Origin: Scalindua sp964344685
GTDB taxonomy: Bacteria; Planctomycetota; Brocadiia; Brocadiales; Scalinduaceae
DNA length: 64,000 nucleotides
NCBI GenBank assembly: GCA_964344685.1
Contig: CAYFOK010000011.1
Coordinates: 51,005 to 115,004, forward strand
Reading direction: 5' to 3'
Position numbers and translations under genes: made by a program. The notes below the pieces were generated by a model. The model had not been told where the DNA came from. It did no database searches and saw only the letters and a program-made list of their open reading frames with translations. Positions 1 to 8,781 of the stretch are shown here, in pieces (the first letter of the stretch is position 1; each line of letters starts with the position of its first letter).

Positions 1-40
1 ACGTCCACAAAGCCTTTTGTCCGGTACAAAGGAAAATAAT

Positions 41-937
41 GTGAAGAGAGTAAAAACATTAATAGTTGATGACGAGATATTTGCTGCAAGAGATCTGCAG
101 AGTCATCTGGAGAGGATGGGACATACTGTAACTTCTATAGTGTCTTCCGGGAAGCAGGCAATACTGGAAATAGAAAATGAGGTACCAGGCCTTGTGTTGA
201 TGGATATCGTGTTACAGGAGGAGATGGATGGAATAGAGACTGCAGAAATAATACGCTCCAGATTCAATGTTCCTGTAATATTCTTCACTGCTCATGAAGA
301 TAAGGCAACATTTGAAAGGGCAAAAATGACTGAACCGTTCGGATATATTGTCAAACCTTTTCAAGAACAAGACTTACGCAGGGTAATTGAGATAGGCCTG
401 TTCAGGTATAAGGCTGAACAGAAAAGAGATGCGCTTGCCCGGAAGCATTGGAAGAGGCTTAACGAATTTCTTAAAAAGCAGATTATCAAACGCAGGTGTA
501 CAGAGGATATACTACAGGAACAGAAAAATTCTTTAGAGCGAAAGAGTATAGCCCTTAGTGAAGTTCTTGGACAGTTCGAGATTGAAAAGAGACAGATGGA
601 AGATAATGTAATGGCCAATGCAGAGAACCTTCTAATGCCCACTATACGAAAGCTAGAGCTGACAGAGGAGTCACATATTTATGCACAACTTCTGCAGAAA
701 AACCTGGAAGAACTAACGTCTTCATTCGGCACAAAGCTGTCTGACAAGAAAGTCGGATTAACTTCGAAAGAGATCGAAATCTGCAATATGATAAAAAACG
801 GCCTTACAAGCAAAGAGATCGCGTGGCTTTTAAATACTTCCCACCTGACTATAGAAAAGCATCGCAACAACATTAGGAGTAAGTTAGGCATAGCTAATAA
901 AAAGGTAAGCCTATCCTGCACATTGAAAACACTTTAG
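41..937 (+). CDS. Response regulator, receiver plus LuxR-type HTH
   Basis: Two-component response regulator expected to switch transcription on phosphorylation. The N-terminal receiver shows the acidic pair (VDDE), the phosphoacceptor Asp in LVLMDIVL (about residue 55), Thr in FFTAH and Lys in YIVKPF. A charged, probably coiled-coil linker (about residues 125-220) leads to a C-terminal LuxR-type helix-turn-helix (LTSKEIEICNMI, then LTSKEIAWLL and VEKHRNNI-like residues). I place the start at GTG 41 because AAAGGA lies 7 bases upstream and the product then begins just ahead of the receiver. The frame stays open to the window edge and a TTG exists at 17. No kinase gene is adjacent. The family call is firm; the target genes are unknown. 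Confidence 0.85.
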   Translation: MKRVKTLIVDDEIFAARDLQSHLERMGHTVTSIVSSGKQAILEIENEVPGLVLMDIVLQEEMDGIETAEIIRSRFNVPVIFFTAHEDKATFERAKMTEPFGYIVKPFQEQDLRRVIEIGLFRYKAEQKRDALARKHWKRLNEFLKKQIIKRRCTEDILQEQKNSLERKSIALSEVLGQFEIEKRQMEDNVMANAENLLMPTIRKLELTEESHIYAQLLQKNLEELTSSFGTKLSDKKVGLTSKEIEICNMIKNGLTSKEIAWLLNTSHLTIEKHRNNIRSKLGIANKKVSLSCTLKTL

Positions 938-1088
938 CTGAACACCCTCCATACATACCAAGTATATTACATACCTAGATAGTACCTATCCTTGCCATGG
1001 AAACTATCGTTTGATATCGGATTAATCTTGTCGAAATGGCTGTCATTTCTCAATTCTTTTAATTTTCAGCGTTATGGTACTTACTACA

Positions 1089-1490
1089 CTATAATTTAAT
1101 CGCTTTTATTAGATCCCGCCAACTTATTATTCCAACCGGTTTGTTATCATCATCTACAACAGGTATGCAGGAGATGTCATGATTATTGAAGATTTCGATT
1201 GCATCAAGGATTTCTGCGTCTGGTGGCAAGGCAACAGGGTCGCTTGTCATTATCTGATGTACTCTTTTGTTAAGTGTGATTGTGTCCCTGTTCGTTTCAA
1301 CAGAGGTTCCAATGTTTGGGCTTAATGCTTTCAGCATATCTCTATCAGAGATCACCCCATGCAGTTTACCATTTTCAACCACGAGAAGGTGATGGATGTT
1401 AACATTATCGAAAATCTCTTTAACTACTTTTAGAGAATCATCCATTTCGACAGAGACAACACGTTTGGTCATTATCTTTTCTAGATTCAT
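1089..1490 (-). CDS. Tandem CBS-domain protein
   Basis: A 133-residue protein made almost entirely of two CBS domains (about residues 5-56 and 77-131). Visible signatures are IMTKRVVSVEMDDSL and GVISDRDMLKAL in the first, and IMTSDPVALPPDA and GIISWRDLIKAI in the second. CBS pairs form a cleft that typically binds adenosine nucleotides and acts as an energy or redox sensor. Nothing else is fused here, so its partner cannot be read from sequence. The start has GGAGG a few bases upstream. It stands alone, convergent with the response regulator and in the same orientation as the following hemerythrin. Confidence 0.85.
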   Translation of the reverse strand: MNLEKIMTKRVVSVEMDDSLKVVKEIFDNVNIHHLLVVENGKLHGVISDRDMLKALSPNIGTSVETNRDTITLNKRVHQIMTSDPVALPPDAEILDAIEIFNNHDISCIPVVDDDNKPVGIISWRDLIKAIKL

Positions 1491-1628
1491 GGCTCCTCCA
1501 TGTCTCCTGAGACAGGCCCTGACCAGTAATTAAGAAAGCTCAATCAAATACTTGAATTTTTTACAATAAGATCGAGAAATAATTACAAAAATTTCAAGCG
1601 AAACCTGCAACATAAAACTCTGCCCAAT

Positions 1629-2030
1629 TTATTTGAGTCCGTTTTTAATGAAACACTCTGCAAATTTCTTATCAGTCTTTTGAATGTGGTTAACTAACCA
1701 CAACTTAAGGTATTCAAGTATTTCATTTGCAAGATGAGGATCACCGGTAACCACCCTACTCTGATAAGCAAGCGTTTTAACGGAAAAATCTAGGTGTTCT
1801 TCCTTATGATATTGATACTCCGGATATTTAAACTTTATCATATATGTCTCTTCTGTCTTAAAATGTTTGTTTGCATAATCGGCCATCTCATTTAATATTT
1901 TCAACAGCTCATTCTTATTGTCGCTGTGTTGCTTTACATCAATAATTTTATTGATAATGACAATAAGCTGCTTATGCTCCTCATCAATTTCTGATATACC
2001 TACACTATATTTATCTTCCCATTCAATCAT
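1629..2030 (-). CDS. Bacteriohemerythrin
   Basis: Single-domain hemerythrin, a di-iron protein that binds O2 (and can bind NO). All expected iron ligands are visible: His in DEEHKQL, His and Glu in HFKTEE, the pair in HKEEH, and His and Asp in HIQKTD. The opening IEWEDKYSVGI is typical of bacterial hemerythrins. It is similar to the hemerythrin at 45163-45564 and to the C-terminal domain of the HD-GYP protein at 26787-28217, so this genome keeps several copies. Cytoplasmic, with no signal peptide. Probable role is O2 or NO binding or sensing; no partner is adjacent. Confidence 0.9.
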   Translation of the reverse strand: MIEWEDKYSVGISEIDEEHKQLIVIINKIIDVKQHSDNKNELLKILNEMADYANKHFKTEETYMIKFKYPEYQYHKEEHLDFSVKTLAYQSRVVTGDPHLANEILEYLKLWLVNHIQKTDKKFAECFIKNGLK

Positions 2031-2523
2031 TTTTACAATTATGATTTATCAGTTTAATAAGATCAGACTCAACCTTAGACACATACAAAGTCGCCATTGG
2101 AGCCTCTCCGTCCAGTTTCTCCAATTCTTCTTGTTTAAGATTTTATACACCCCCCCCTATATGTTTGTCAACTACTAAGAGTCATTTGCCTTTAGTCATT
2201 CGATACTAATAATTCCTTAATTCTATAAATTCTAGTTCTTTAATTTCCTCTATCTGTAAATATATCTGTGGCTAAATTTTTATGTTAATTTCTCTTTATT
2301 TTATGCGTCCTAAACAGTGAATCTCTTTTACAGTAAATCCTTATTATTCCCCTTGCAATTTGTGCTTTTGGATATATAATCGCATGTTTGAATTTATCTC
2401 ATAGATTAACACAAAAAGAGCGTAATTTCAGTCTATTTTGCTGACAGATACCTGCAAAGCAGAAGCTGTGTGGATTGTGCAAATTATTGACACAGTACAA
2501 CTTAAGAAGTGATAAACATATGA
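2031..2523. other. Intergenic stretch with a C8 tract
   Basis: Very AT-rich stretch upstream of the hemerythrin (minus strand) and of tRNA-Cys (plus strand). It contains a run of eight C at 2150-2157. I see no convincing gene; the short open frames here lack ribosome binding sites and family features. Confidence 0.5.
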
Positions 2524-2599
2524 GGCGGCATGGCCAAGTGGACTAAGGCAGCGGATTGCAAATCCGTTATCCAGGGTTCGAATCCCTGTGCCGCCTCCA
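2524..2599 (+). tRNA. tRNA-Cys (GCA)
   Basis: Cloverleaf with acceptor arms GGCGGCA (2524-2530) and TGCCGCC (2589-2595), anticodon GCA at 2558-2560 in loop TTGCAAA, T-loop GTTCGAATC, discriminator T as expected for Cys, and an encoded CCA (2597-2599). tRNA-Leu follows 16 bases later, so the two are probably cotranscribed. Confidence 0.96.
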
Positions 2600-2615
2600 T
2601 TTTTTGTGTTTGGAT

Positions 2616-2701
2616 GGGCGGGTGGTGGAATGGCAGACACGAGGGACTTAAAATCCCTTCCCTGCAAGGGGGTGAGGGTTCGACTCCCTCTCCGCCCACC
2701 A
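2616..2701 (+). tRNA. tRNA-Leu (UAA)
   Basis: Type II tRNA with a long variable arm. Acceptor GGGCGGG (2616-2622) pairs with TCCGCCC (2691-2697, one G-T pair). The anticodon stem is AGGGA/TCCCT with TAA at 2649-2651. T-loop GTTCGACTC, discriminator A, encoded CCA (2699-2701). Confidence 0.95.
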
Positions 2702-2821
2702 ACAAAATACTCCGGCAGATCTGATATTATTTATTCGATATCTTCAATGATGAATTTCCCAGACTCACTCTATCCCGGCAATGAGAGTTAAAACCACTGG
2801 CATGATGTAACTAGCAAGAGA

Positions 2822-3451
2822 TTAGCTATAGATAGCTTTTTCACGCACGATACGTTTAAGCTCCTGGGTATAAAGATCTTCTGAGGTTGACCCTGCTCCT
2901 CCATCAATCTTTTTCAGATGCTTATTCAATGTTATCATTCTTCCTGCAACACGTTCTACCTCTTCCAGCTCTTTACTGACTCTTCCCATAGCCTTCTCTA
3001 TCTTCTGCTCCAGACTACCTACTCCTTTTCCGGCCCCCTTCGAATTTGCCTTTGCCTTCCCCTTTGATCTGACAGGTTTTGGCTGTACTTTTGTATTTTT
3101 CTTAGATGTCTTTTTGTCTGTTTCTTTGTCTGCATCCATAATACCGCTAATCTCCTTCTCCAGCTGAGAAGAGAACGCTTTCACATCAGCGTCAGAAAAC
3201 TTTCCCATTTGACGAATATTTTTATCCACCTCTTCATTCATCTGGTTAAGCTCTATGCGAAGGCTCTCTATCCTGGAGACATAGCGTTTAATTGAATCTG
3301 CATATTTCGTCTGCCCTTGAAAACTCTTCATATTAACAAGTTTATCTCTCCACTTAGAAACCGCGTGCACATGTTTCTCAATTTCATTCCTTAAAGTATT
3401 TTTCTCAGAAATATCACTCTTAAGTTTCTTCTCAACCATTGATTCTACCAT
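2822..3451 (-). CDS. Hypothetical coiled-coil protein with basic linker
   Basis: I do not recognise a family. The 209-residue product is highly charged. An N-terminal helical stretch (about 1-110) has heptad-like leucine and isoleucine spacing. It is followed by a Lys/Pro/Gly-rich linker (about 115-145, with KKTSKKN and KGKAKANSKGAGK) and a second helix (about 146-195). No signal peptide or membrane segment is visible. The basic linker could bind nucleic acid, but that is a guess. The start is uncertain: an internal Met lies at residue 5. It lies downstream of pyrB-pyrI on the same strand with a 77-base gap, so it may be cotranscribed. Confidence 0.6.
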   Translation of the reverse strand: MVESMVEKKLKSDISEKNTLRNEIEKHVHAVSKWRDKLVNMKSFQGQTKYADSIKRYVSRIESLRIELNQMNEEVDKNIRQMGKFSDADVKAFSSQLEKEISGIMDADKETDKKTSKKNTKVQPKPVRSKGKAKANSKGAGKGVGSLEQKIEKAMGRVSKELEEVERVAGRMITLNKHLKKIDGGAGSTSEDLYTQELKRIVREKAIYS

Positions 3452-3528
3452 ATCTTTCTCTCCATTCTCAAAACCAGTTTTAATTTAAATCTCTTATTTC
3501 TGTCTTATACGAAAGCCGGGTTAAACAT

Positions 3529-3978
3529 TTAAACCAACTCAATATCATCCGCACCCATGTGACGTTCACAATAGTGGCATCTTATCCTTATAGGATTCTT
3601 ATTTATTACATGGAATCGGCTTATAATCTTCTGATGATTGCTTACGCAATTCGGATTAAAACATTTCATGAACTCTTCTATGGAGTCCGGAATATCGACT
3701 GTAAATTTCTTTACAACTTCTGAGTCCTTAATTATATTCACCGTGGCATCCGGTGCTATCAGTGAAATCTTATTTACTTCCTCCTGTGTAAGGAGCTTAC
3801 CACCGATCTTTATAATGCCTTTTTTGCCTAACTTTTTACTGGACAGATTAAAACCAACCAGTACGACCTGATCTATATTCTGGGTATTCAATATATTGGC
3901 AACCTTGAATGTACTTTTATTTGCAATCTGGTCAATAACAGTACCATCTTCAATTGCCGATACCTCTAGTTTTTTCAT
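3529..3978 (-). CDS. pyrI: Aspartate carbamoyltransferase regulatory chain
   Basis: Regulatory subunit of aspartate carbamoyltransferase, which binds nucleotide effectors and holds catalytic trimers together. The C-terminal zinc site is intact: Cys106 and Cys111 (CFNPNC), Cys134 and Cys137 (CHYC), the CX4C/CX2C pattern of PyrI. The N-terminal nucleotide-binding region has IEDGTVIDQI near the start, as in the family. At 149 residues it is normal length. Its ATG overlaps the end of pyrB by 4 bases, so translation is probably coupled and the two form a pyrBI operon, implying an allosteric class B enzyme. Confidence 0.93.
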   Translation of the reverse strand: MKKLEVSAIEDGTVIDQIANKSTFKVANILNTQNIDQVVLVGFNLSSKKLGKKGIIKIGGKLLTQEEVNKISLIAPDATVNIIKDSEVVKKFTVDIPDSIEEFMKCFNPNCVSNHQKIISRFHVINKNPIRIRCHYCERHMGADDIELV

Positions 3979-4901
3979 TGTATAACACCTAGTATTGAAG
4001 CCAATAGTGCTTCTCTTACCGGAATACCGCTATGGGCCTGTTGAAAATAGACTGCATATTCTGTTGTATCCAGACTTTCATCCATCTCATCCACTCGCGG
4101 CAGCGGATGGAGAATTTTGAGGTCAACTTTAACCTTAAGTTCATCCATAACTGATTTACTTAACTTATAAATTCCCCTTACCTTCTCATATTCTACCGGC
4201 TCAGCGAATCTCTCTTTCTGTATCCTGGTACAATAGAGGATATCAAGTTTATCACTGATTTCAGATATGGAATCAACTTCGTGATACGAAACATTTTTTA
4301 ATTCCAATTCCTCCAGGTAGTCCTTAGGCATTCTGAGGCTTGGAGGTGAAATAAAGTACATATCAGCATTAAAGTGCGCAAGAGCATATGCCAGCGAGTG
4401 AGCTGTTCTACCGTATTTCAGATCACCCAGAAAACCAATCGATAAATTCTCAATGTCACTCTTTGCCTTCTTTATTGTATACAGGTCTACAAAGGTCTGT
4501 GTAGGATGCTGGCTCGCTCCATCACCGGCATTAACAACAGGTATGTTTACGGAATCTGCCGTAAGCCGTGAAGCACCCTCTAGAAAATGCCTTAAAACTA
4601 TAATATCACAATAACCCTCAATAATTTTAACTGAATCACTTAACGATTCACCTTTTACGGTAGACGTTGTACCTAATTCATCAAATCCTATAACCTCTCC
4701 ACCAAGCCGCTTCATTGCCGACTCAAAACTTAATCTCGTGCGGGTAGAAGGTTCAAAAAACAGGTTTGCAAGTATTTTTCCCCTTAAAATGTCAGGACAT
4801 TGTTCTTTCTCCATCTTCCCTGACATCTCCAAAACATATAATATCTCTTCCTTCGTAAAGTCTAGAATAGAGATTATATCTTTGTCTTTTAAACTTATCA
4901 T
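3975..4901 (-). CDS. pyrB: Aspartate carbamoyltransferase catalytic chain
   Basis: Catalyses carbamoyl phosphate plus L-aspartate to N-carbamoyl-L-aspartate, the committed step of pyrimidine synthesis, in the cytoplasm. The carbamoyl-phosphate loop FEPSTRTRLSFE (Ser52-Thr-Arg-Thr-Arg56) and the C-terminal HPLPRVDEM are present. Its 308 residues match the family. It is first gene of a pyrB-pyrI pair with a 4-base overlap. The 285 bases upstream are shared with the divergent apgM; I see no clear pyrimidine attenuator. Confidence 0.95.
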   Translation of the reverse strand: MISLKDKDIISILDFTKEEILYVLEMSGKMEKEQCPDILRGKILANLFFEPSTRTRLSFESAMKRLGGEVIGFDELGTTSTVKGESLSDSVKIIEGYCDIIVLRHFLEGASRLTADSVNIPVVNAGDGASQHPTQTFVDLYTIKKAKSDIENLSIGFLGDLKYGRTAHSLAYALAHFNADMYFISPPSLRMPKDYLEELELKNVSYHEVDSISEISDKLDILYCTRIQKERFAEPVEYEKVRGIYKLSKSVMDELKVKVDLKILHPLPRVDEMDESLDTTEYAVYFQQAHSGIPVREALLASILGVIQ

Positions 4902-5032
4902 TTCTCAGCATTAACCTGTCCACAAATAAATAACATCTGATATTATCAAAGAGGATTTAACATGACAAGAAAAAAACATACGGAGTAATAATGACAAGTA
5001 GTGTTTTTATATATATTTACACTCAAATTGTA

Positions 5033-5061
5033 TTGATATAGTCGCAGGTGTCTGTTATATT
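5033..5061 (+). promoter_or_regulatory. Sigma-70-like promoter for apgM
   Basis: TTGATA (5033-5038), a 17-base spacer, then TATATT (5056-5061), about 125 bases upstream of the apgM start. Spacing is optimal and both hexamers are close to consensus. Confidence 0.55.
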
Positions 5062-5084
5062 GATTTTGCATGAAAATTCTACTT

Positions 5085-5107
5085 TTTCAGTCATATCATG
5101 ACTGAAA
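5085..5107. promoter_or_regulatory. Perfect 23-bp palindrome in apgM leader
   Basis: TTTCAGTCAT, a 3-base centre ATC, then ATGACTGAAA. The 10-bp arms match perfectly. It lies just downstream of the predicted apgM promoter, so it could be a repressor operator or an RNA hairpin in the leader. No similar palindrome was noticed elsewhere in the window. Confidence 0.5.
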
Positions 5108-5186
5108 CTTACACAACTACGACACACTTTACTAAAGATGATTAAACCAAATATAATAAGGTTCAAGTAGTAGAAAGGCTGATTAA

Positions 5187-6383
5187 ATGAAATTTTGCAT
5201 AATCATTCCGGATGGAATGGCCGATTATAAACTGGAGAAACTCAGCGGAAGGACCCCGCTGGAAGCCGCAAGGACACCAAATATGGATAATATATCGTCT
5301 AATGGTATATTGGGGGTCGTCAAAACCGTACCAAAAAAATTCAAACCCGGAAGTGATATTGCATGCTTATCTGTACTGGGTTATAACCCTGAGGATTGTT
5401 ATACGGGAAGAGCACCATTGGAATCTGCCAGCTTAGGCATCAAACTTGGTGAAAACGATTGGGCTGTTCGCTGTAACCTCATTACAGCCAATGATGGCAT
5501 ACTCGAAGATTTCAGCGCGGGTCATGTATCAGATAAAGAGGCGAAGCTAATCATGTCAATATTGAATGAAGAGCTGGCAGGCAAAAACGTTAAGTTCTAT
5601 GCCGGCAAAAGTTATCGCAATATTATGGTTTACAGCGGCGATTCTCCGATAGAAGCCGATTGCACTCCACCTCACGATATCATAGGCAAATCGATAACAC
5701 AAAATTTACCAAAGGGGCAGGGTAGTGAAATATTATTGGAATTAATGCGGGAATCGTACCATTTACTTGAAAACCATGAGGTCAACAAGGTAAGAGTTGA
5801 TCTTGGCGAAAACCCTGCAAACATGATCTGGTTGTGGGGGCAGGGGAAAAAGCCATCTTTAACACCTTTTGAGGAGTTGTATGGAATCTCAGGTGCAGTC
5901 ATTACAGGTGTTGATCTACTAAAAGGCCTGGCAACTTATATTGGCTGGGAGATCATAGAGGTACCCGGTGCTACAGCATACCTGGACACCGATTATGACG
6001 CTAAAGCTCAATACGCTATTGAAGCGATGGAAACTCATGATCTGGTTTTAGTACATATTGAAGCGCCTGACGAGGCAGGTCATGAAGGAAATACTCATGA
6101 AAAGATCCGGGCCATTGAAAATATTGACAAGAAAATCGTAGGCCCTGTTCTTGATGCACTAAAAAAGTATGACGACTTCCGTCTCCTTGTCCTTCCAGAC
6201 CATTATACACCAATAAGCAAGAGAACACATACTTCAGATCCGGTACCTTTTGCCATCTGCGGAACTGTCCCAGGTGATAAATGCAATCTTGCTTTCTCTG
6301 AATCGAATGCTGAACATACCGGATTGAGAGTGGCAAAGGGATATCAGCTTATGAGCCATTTTATTGAAGGAAATTTCCCTTAG
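5187..6383 (+). CDS. apgM: Cofactor-independent phosphoglycerate mutase, archaeal type
   Basis: Interconverts 3- and 2-phosphoglycerate; belongs to the ApgM branch of the alkaline-phosphatase superfamily. Metal-ligand signatures are visible: IIPDGMAD at the N-terminus, the Ser-containing KPGSDIACLSVLGY (catalytic Ser region), EAPDEAGHEGN, LPDHYTP and HTSDPVPF. The 398 residues match family length. GAAAGG lies before the ATG. It is monocistronic and divergent from pyrB. ApgM-type enzymes are typical of archaea and some deep bacterial lineages including planctomycetes. Some close relatives were once annotated as homoserine kinases, a less likely alternative. Confidence 0.9.
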   Translation: MKFCIIIPDGMADYKLEKLSGRTPLEAARTPNMDNISSNGILGVVKTVPKKFKPGSDIACLSVLGYNPEDCYTGRAPLESASLGIKLGENDWAVRCNLITANDGILEDFSAGHVSDKEAKLIMSILNEELAGKNVKFYAGKSYRNIMVYSGDSPIEADCTPPHDIIGKSITQNLPKGQGSEILLELMRESYHLLENHEVNKVRVDLGENPANMIWLWGQGKKPSLTPFEELYGISGAVITGVDLLKGLATYIGWEIIEVPGATAYLDTDYDAKAQYAIEAMETHDLVLVHIEAPDEAGHEGNTHEKIRAIENIDKKIVGPVLDALKKYDDFRLLVLPDHYTPISKRTHTSDPVPFAICGTVPGDKCNLAFSESNAEHTGLRVAKGYQLMSHFIEGNFP

Positions 6384-6402
6384 ATAATGATTCGACTGGA
6401 AT

Positions 6403-6418
6403 CCTTCCGAAAGGAAGG
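6403..6418. terminator. Hairpin between apgM and miaB
   Basis: CCTTCC-GAAA-GGAAGG with a stable GNRA-type loop, nested in a wider CTGGA/TCCAG pairing. It sits between convergent genes. There is no strong T-run, so the termination role is only suggested by position. Confidence 0.4.
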
Positions 6419-6539
6419 TTTAAATTCACCTGCTTTCGCATGGAATCCAGATAACAATTAACGAATGACTATCTAACTGCGATAAACTTTTCTTGCTCTT
6501 TTTCGTGACTTAGCGCCTTTGTAGCGAATGTTTTTCTGA

Positions 6540-7910
6540 TTAGTTCATAACACCAAAAAGTGTCAAATCTGTTGAGTCAACAATTTCAATATTGACAAGC
6601 TTGCCCAAAAGGGAAGCAGATACGTCTGCCTGGTCAGCTGCTTCAGGAGGGCTGAAGGCAACTATCTGGTTTTGCCGTGTCCTTCCAATTAACCGGCCTG
6701 CATTAGTCTTACTTTCACCTTCCACTAAGACCTCTAAAGATTTTCCATGCATTTTCATGTTTTCTTCAGTACTTATTCTTTTCTGTAATTCCAGCAGTGT
6801 ATGATTCCTGCTTTTCTTTGTCTCTTCTATAACATCATCAATTAATTCCGTAGCTGCAGTTCCAGTTCGTGGTGAGTATTTAAATATAAAACTATTTTGA
6901 CAGCGAACATCGTTCAAAAGTTTCACTGTCTCTGCAAAATCTTCTTCTGTTTCACCCGGAAATCCCACAATAAAGTCGCTTGCAATCTTAATACCCGGAA
7001 CTATTGACTTAGCCATCTCAACAAGCTCTCTATAATGTGCTGAAGTATATTGCCGTCTCATTTTCTCCAATATCCTGTCAGAACCAGACTGTGCAGGCAT
7101 GTGCAAATATTCACAAACTCTGGGCAACTCTCCAACAGCCTCTAAAATCTCTTTAGTCATATCTTTTGGATGAGAGGTAATAAAATGAATTCTTTCAATA
7201 CCATCTATTGGATCAAGCTCCCTCAGCAAAGTTGCCAGTGTTACTTTTCCGTCCAGACCTTTTCCATAAGAGTTTACATTCTGGCCTAATAGTGTAATCT
7301 CTTTACATCCGTCCTCTGCAAGACTCTTAACCTCTTCTATTATATCAGTAGACGATCTGCTGAATTCCCGGCCCCTGACATATGGAACAATGCAGTAAGA
7401 GCAGTAATTATCACATCCTCTCATAATGGAGACAAAGGCGTTATATCGATTTTGCCTCTGAGTAACCATTCTGTCAAAATTCACTTCCCCATCCTCATCA
7501 ATAGCCAGAATGCGTTTATTGCTCCTACTAATCTCTTCAAGTAATTCAGGAAGTCTTGAAAACATTCTTGTTCCACAAACAAGGTTAACATGAGGCATAC
7601 GCTTGAAAATCCTCTCTCCCTCGTTCTGTGCCATACAGCCAAGTACGCCAAGAATCAATTCCGGATTCCTGTCTTTTTGGTCTCTCAAGCTGCCAAGTTG
7701 TGAATACACTTTATGTTCAGCCTTATCACGCACGCTACAGGTATTTAAAAGGATAACATCTGCATCATTTTCATCTTCGGCAAATGAATAACCTTTTTTT
7801 ACAAGAGAACCTATTGACAACTCTGTATCCAGCTTATTCATCTGGCAGCCATAGGTCTTAATATATACCTTTGGCAAACTGTCTTTCAAAATCTTCGACC
7901 TGCTAATCAT
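6540..7910 (-). CDS. miaB: tRNA-2-methylthio-N6-isopentenyladenosine synthase
   Basis: Radical SAM methylthiotransferase that adds the 2-methylthio group to i6A37 in tRNA. The N-terminal auxiliary cluster cysteines are Cys22 (YGCQMN), Cys58 (LNTCSVRDKAEH) and Cys92 (LGCMAQ). The radical SAM motif CX3CX2C is Cys166, 170 and 173 (GCDNYCSYC, followed by IVPYVRGRE). A TRAM domain occupies the C-terminus. At 456 residues it is a full-length MiaB. The IVPYVRGRE context favours MiaB over MtaB or RimO. It appears monocistronic. Confidence 0.94.
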   Translation of the reverse strand: MISRSKILKDSLPKVYIKTYGCQMNKLDTELSIGSLVKKGYSFAEDENDADVILLNTCSVRDKAEHKVYSQLGSLRDQKDRNPELILGVLGCMAQNEGERIFKRMPHVNLVCGTRMFSRLPELLEEISRSNKRILAIDEDGEVNFDRMVTQRQNRYNAFVSIMRGCDNYCSYCIVPYVRGREFSRSSTDIIEEVKSLAEDGCKEITLLGQNVNSYGKGLDGKVTLATLLRELDPIDGIERIHFITSHPKDMTKEILEAVGELPRVCEYLHMPAQSGSDRILEKMRRQYTSAHYRELVEMAKSIVPGIKIASDFIVGFPGETEEDFAETVKLLNDVRCQNSFIFKYSPRTGTAATELIDDVIEETKKSRNHTLLELQKRISTEENMKMHGKSLEVLVEGESKTNAGRLIGRTRQNQIVAFSPPEAADQADVSASLLGKLVNIEIVDSTDLTLFGVMN

Positions 7911-8030
7911 ATAGCTTTCCGTTTATACTTAATCATAAAATTATAATTTACATGTTCAAAAAGAGCATTGCTGTACCTACCTGTCTCGAAATGGGATAAT
8001 CCCTGGTAAAAGATGCAATTAATCTATCCT

Positions 8031-8225
8031 ATGCTGTTTGGCAACGGTGTTCGCCGAGGTAAGCCCCACCATGGGCGGATCTCGAAGTCGTGCCTTAGGC
8101 ATAACTGCCCACAGGGTTTTCCTCAGGCGACTTCCTGGATATGACAAGTTTGGTTTATCTGCTCTAAGCCCGCCTCAACTGCTTACTGCGAGTAACTATT
8201 CGGGCAAGTACCGTTTGCTACGGAT
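8031..8225 (+). ncRNA. Candidate 6S-like structured RNA
   Basis: Between miaB and a small gene lies about 190 bases with unusually rich base pairing. A closing helix forms from AACGGT (8043-8048) with ACCGTT (8210-8215), extended by TTcGCC (8050-8055) with GGGCAA (8202-8207). A large internal bubble follows. The terminal arm is GAAGTCG (8084-8090) with CGACTTC (8128-8134), extended by CCT-AGG pairings. The 3' side of the bubble carries hairpin TTACT-gcg-AGTAA (8183-8195), which competes with GTAAGC (8059-8064) pairing to GCTTAC (8181-8186). Closing stem, central bubble, 3'-side hairpin and terminal arm is the 6S RNA plan. The strand is inferred from that layout; the identity is unproven. Confidence 0.45.
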
Positions 8226-8294
8226 TGTAAGATAATAAAGAGTACTACAACAAAACTCTGTTAAATTCTTAATCATATACTTCGTGTTCTGACT

Positions 8295-8531
8295 CTAATC
8301 CATATGAGTGCATGCTTCCTGAATCAGAGGAAGAAGAGCTTCTATCTCTTCTTTTGTCAACCGCCCTAATTTAGCAAACCTGAGCTCACCCTTACTGTTT
8401 TTATTCTCTCTTGTAAGTTGCAGTTTTTTGGTACCCTTGTTATAAGAGAAAATACTTGCAGTCAATTTTTCTTGATCATTTTCCCATGATTTTGCGAATA
8501 CACAATCATCCAATTCTTTATTATACGGCAT
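8295..8531 (-). CDS. Small conserved-looking hypothetical protein
   Basis: A 78-residue cytoplasmic protein with no clear family that I can name. The ATG is preceded by AGGAGG at good spacing, and the composition is gene-like. The C-terminal half has LGRLTKEEIEALLPLIQEA, a pattern of helix-forming residues. The centre (SYNKGTKKLQLTREN) looks like beta strands, a layout loosely like small nucleic-acid-binding folds. That comparison is only suggestive. It is a single gene between the structured RNA candidate and the GGDEF gene. Confidence 0.65.
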   Translation of the reverse strand: MPYNKELDDCVFAKSWENDQEKLTASIFSYNKGTKKLQLTRENKNSKGELRFAKLGRLTKEEIEALLPLIQEACTHMD

Positions 8532-8732
8532 TTTAACCTCCTGATCTGCTATTAAGTTAAAATATTACCATTAAATTGTATTGGTGATAATCCGTTCATC
8601 TATTTATTATCATATCAATTATCTTAACAAGCGATTTTCGCTAGTGTTGATAATACACAACAAATTGTAGAACATCATAATTATGATTAGCCTCAATCAC
8701 AAAATGTGTTAGTTTCGCAAAGATATATTAAA

Positions 8733-8746
8733 TATGACATGTCATA
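8733..8746. promoter_or_regulatory. Perfect 14-bp palindrome
   Basis: TATGACATGTCATA, with no spacer, lies about 200 bases upstream of the small gene at 8295-8531 (minus strand) and just past the end of the GGDEF-PilZ gene. It is a plausible operator for a dimeric regulator; no regulator can be named. Confidence 0.35.
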
Positions 8747-8781
8747 ATGTCAATAACTATAATTGCTTACTTTAATTTTTT

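Noticed and set aside
1918..2178. 86-residue plus-strand frame
   Set aside because: It overlaps the hemerythrin in antisense and the C8 tract; no ribosome site.
2428..2791. Several open frames on both strands around the tRNA pair
   Set aside because: They are translations of tRNA-Cys and tRNA-Leu and carry no protein family features.
8038..8235. 65-residue plus-strand open frame
   Set aside because: It lies wholly on the structured RNA candidate, has no ribosome site, and the bases are explained by helices.
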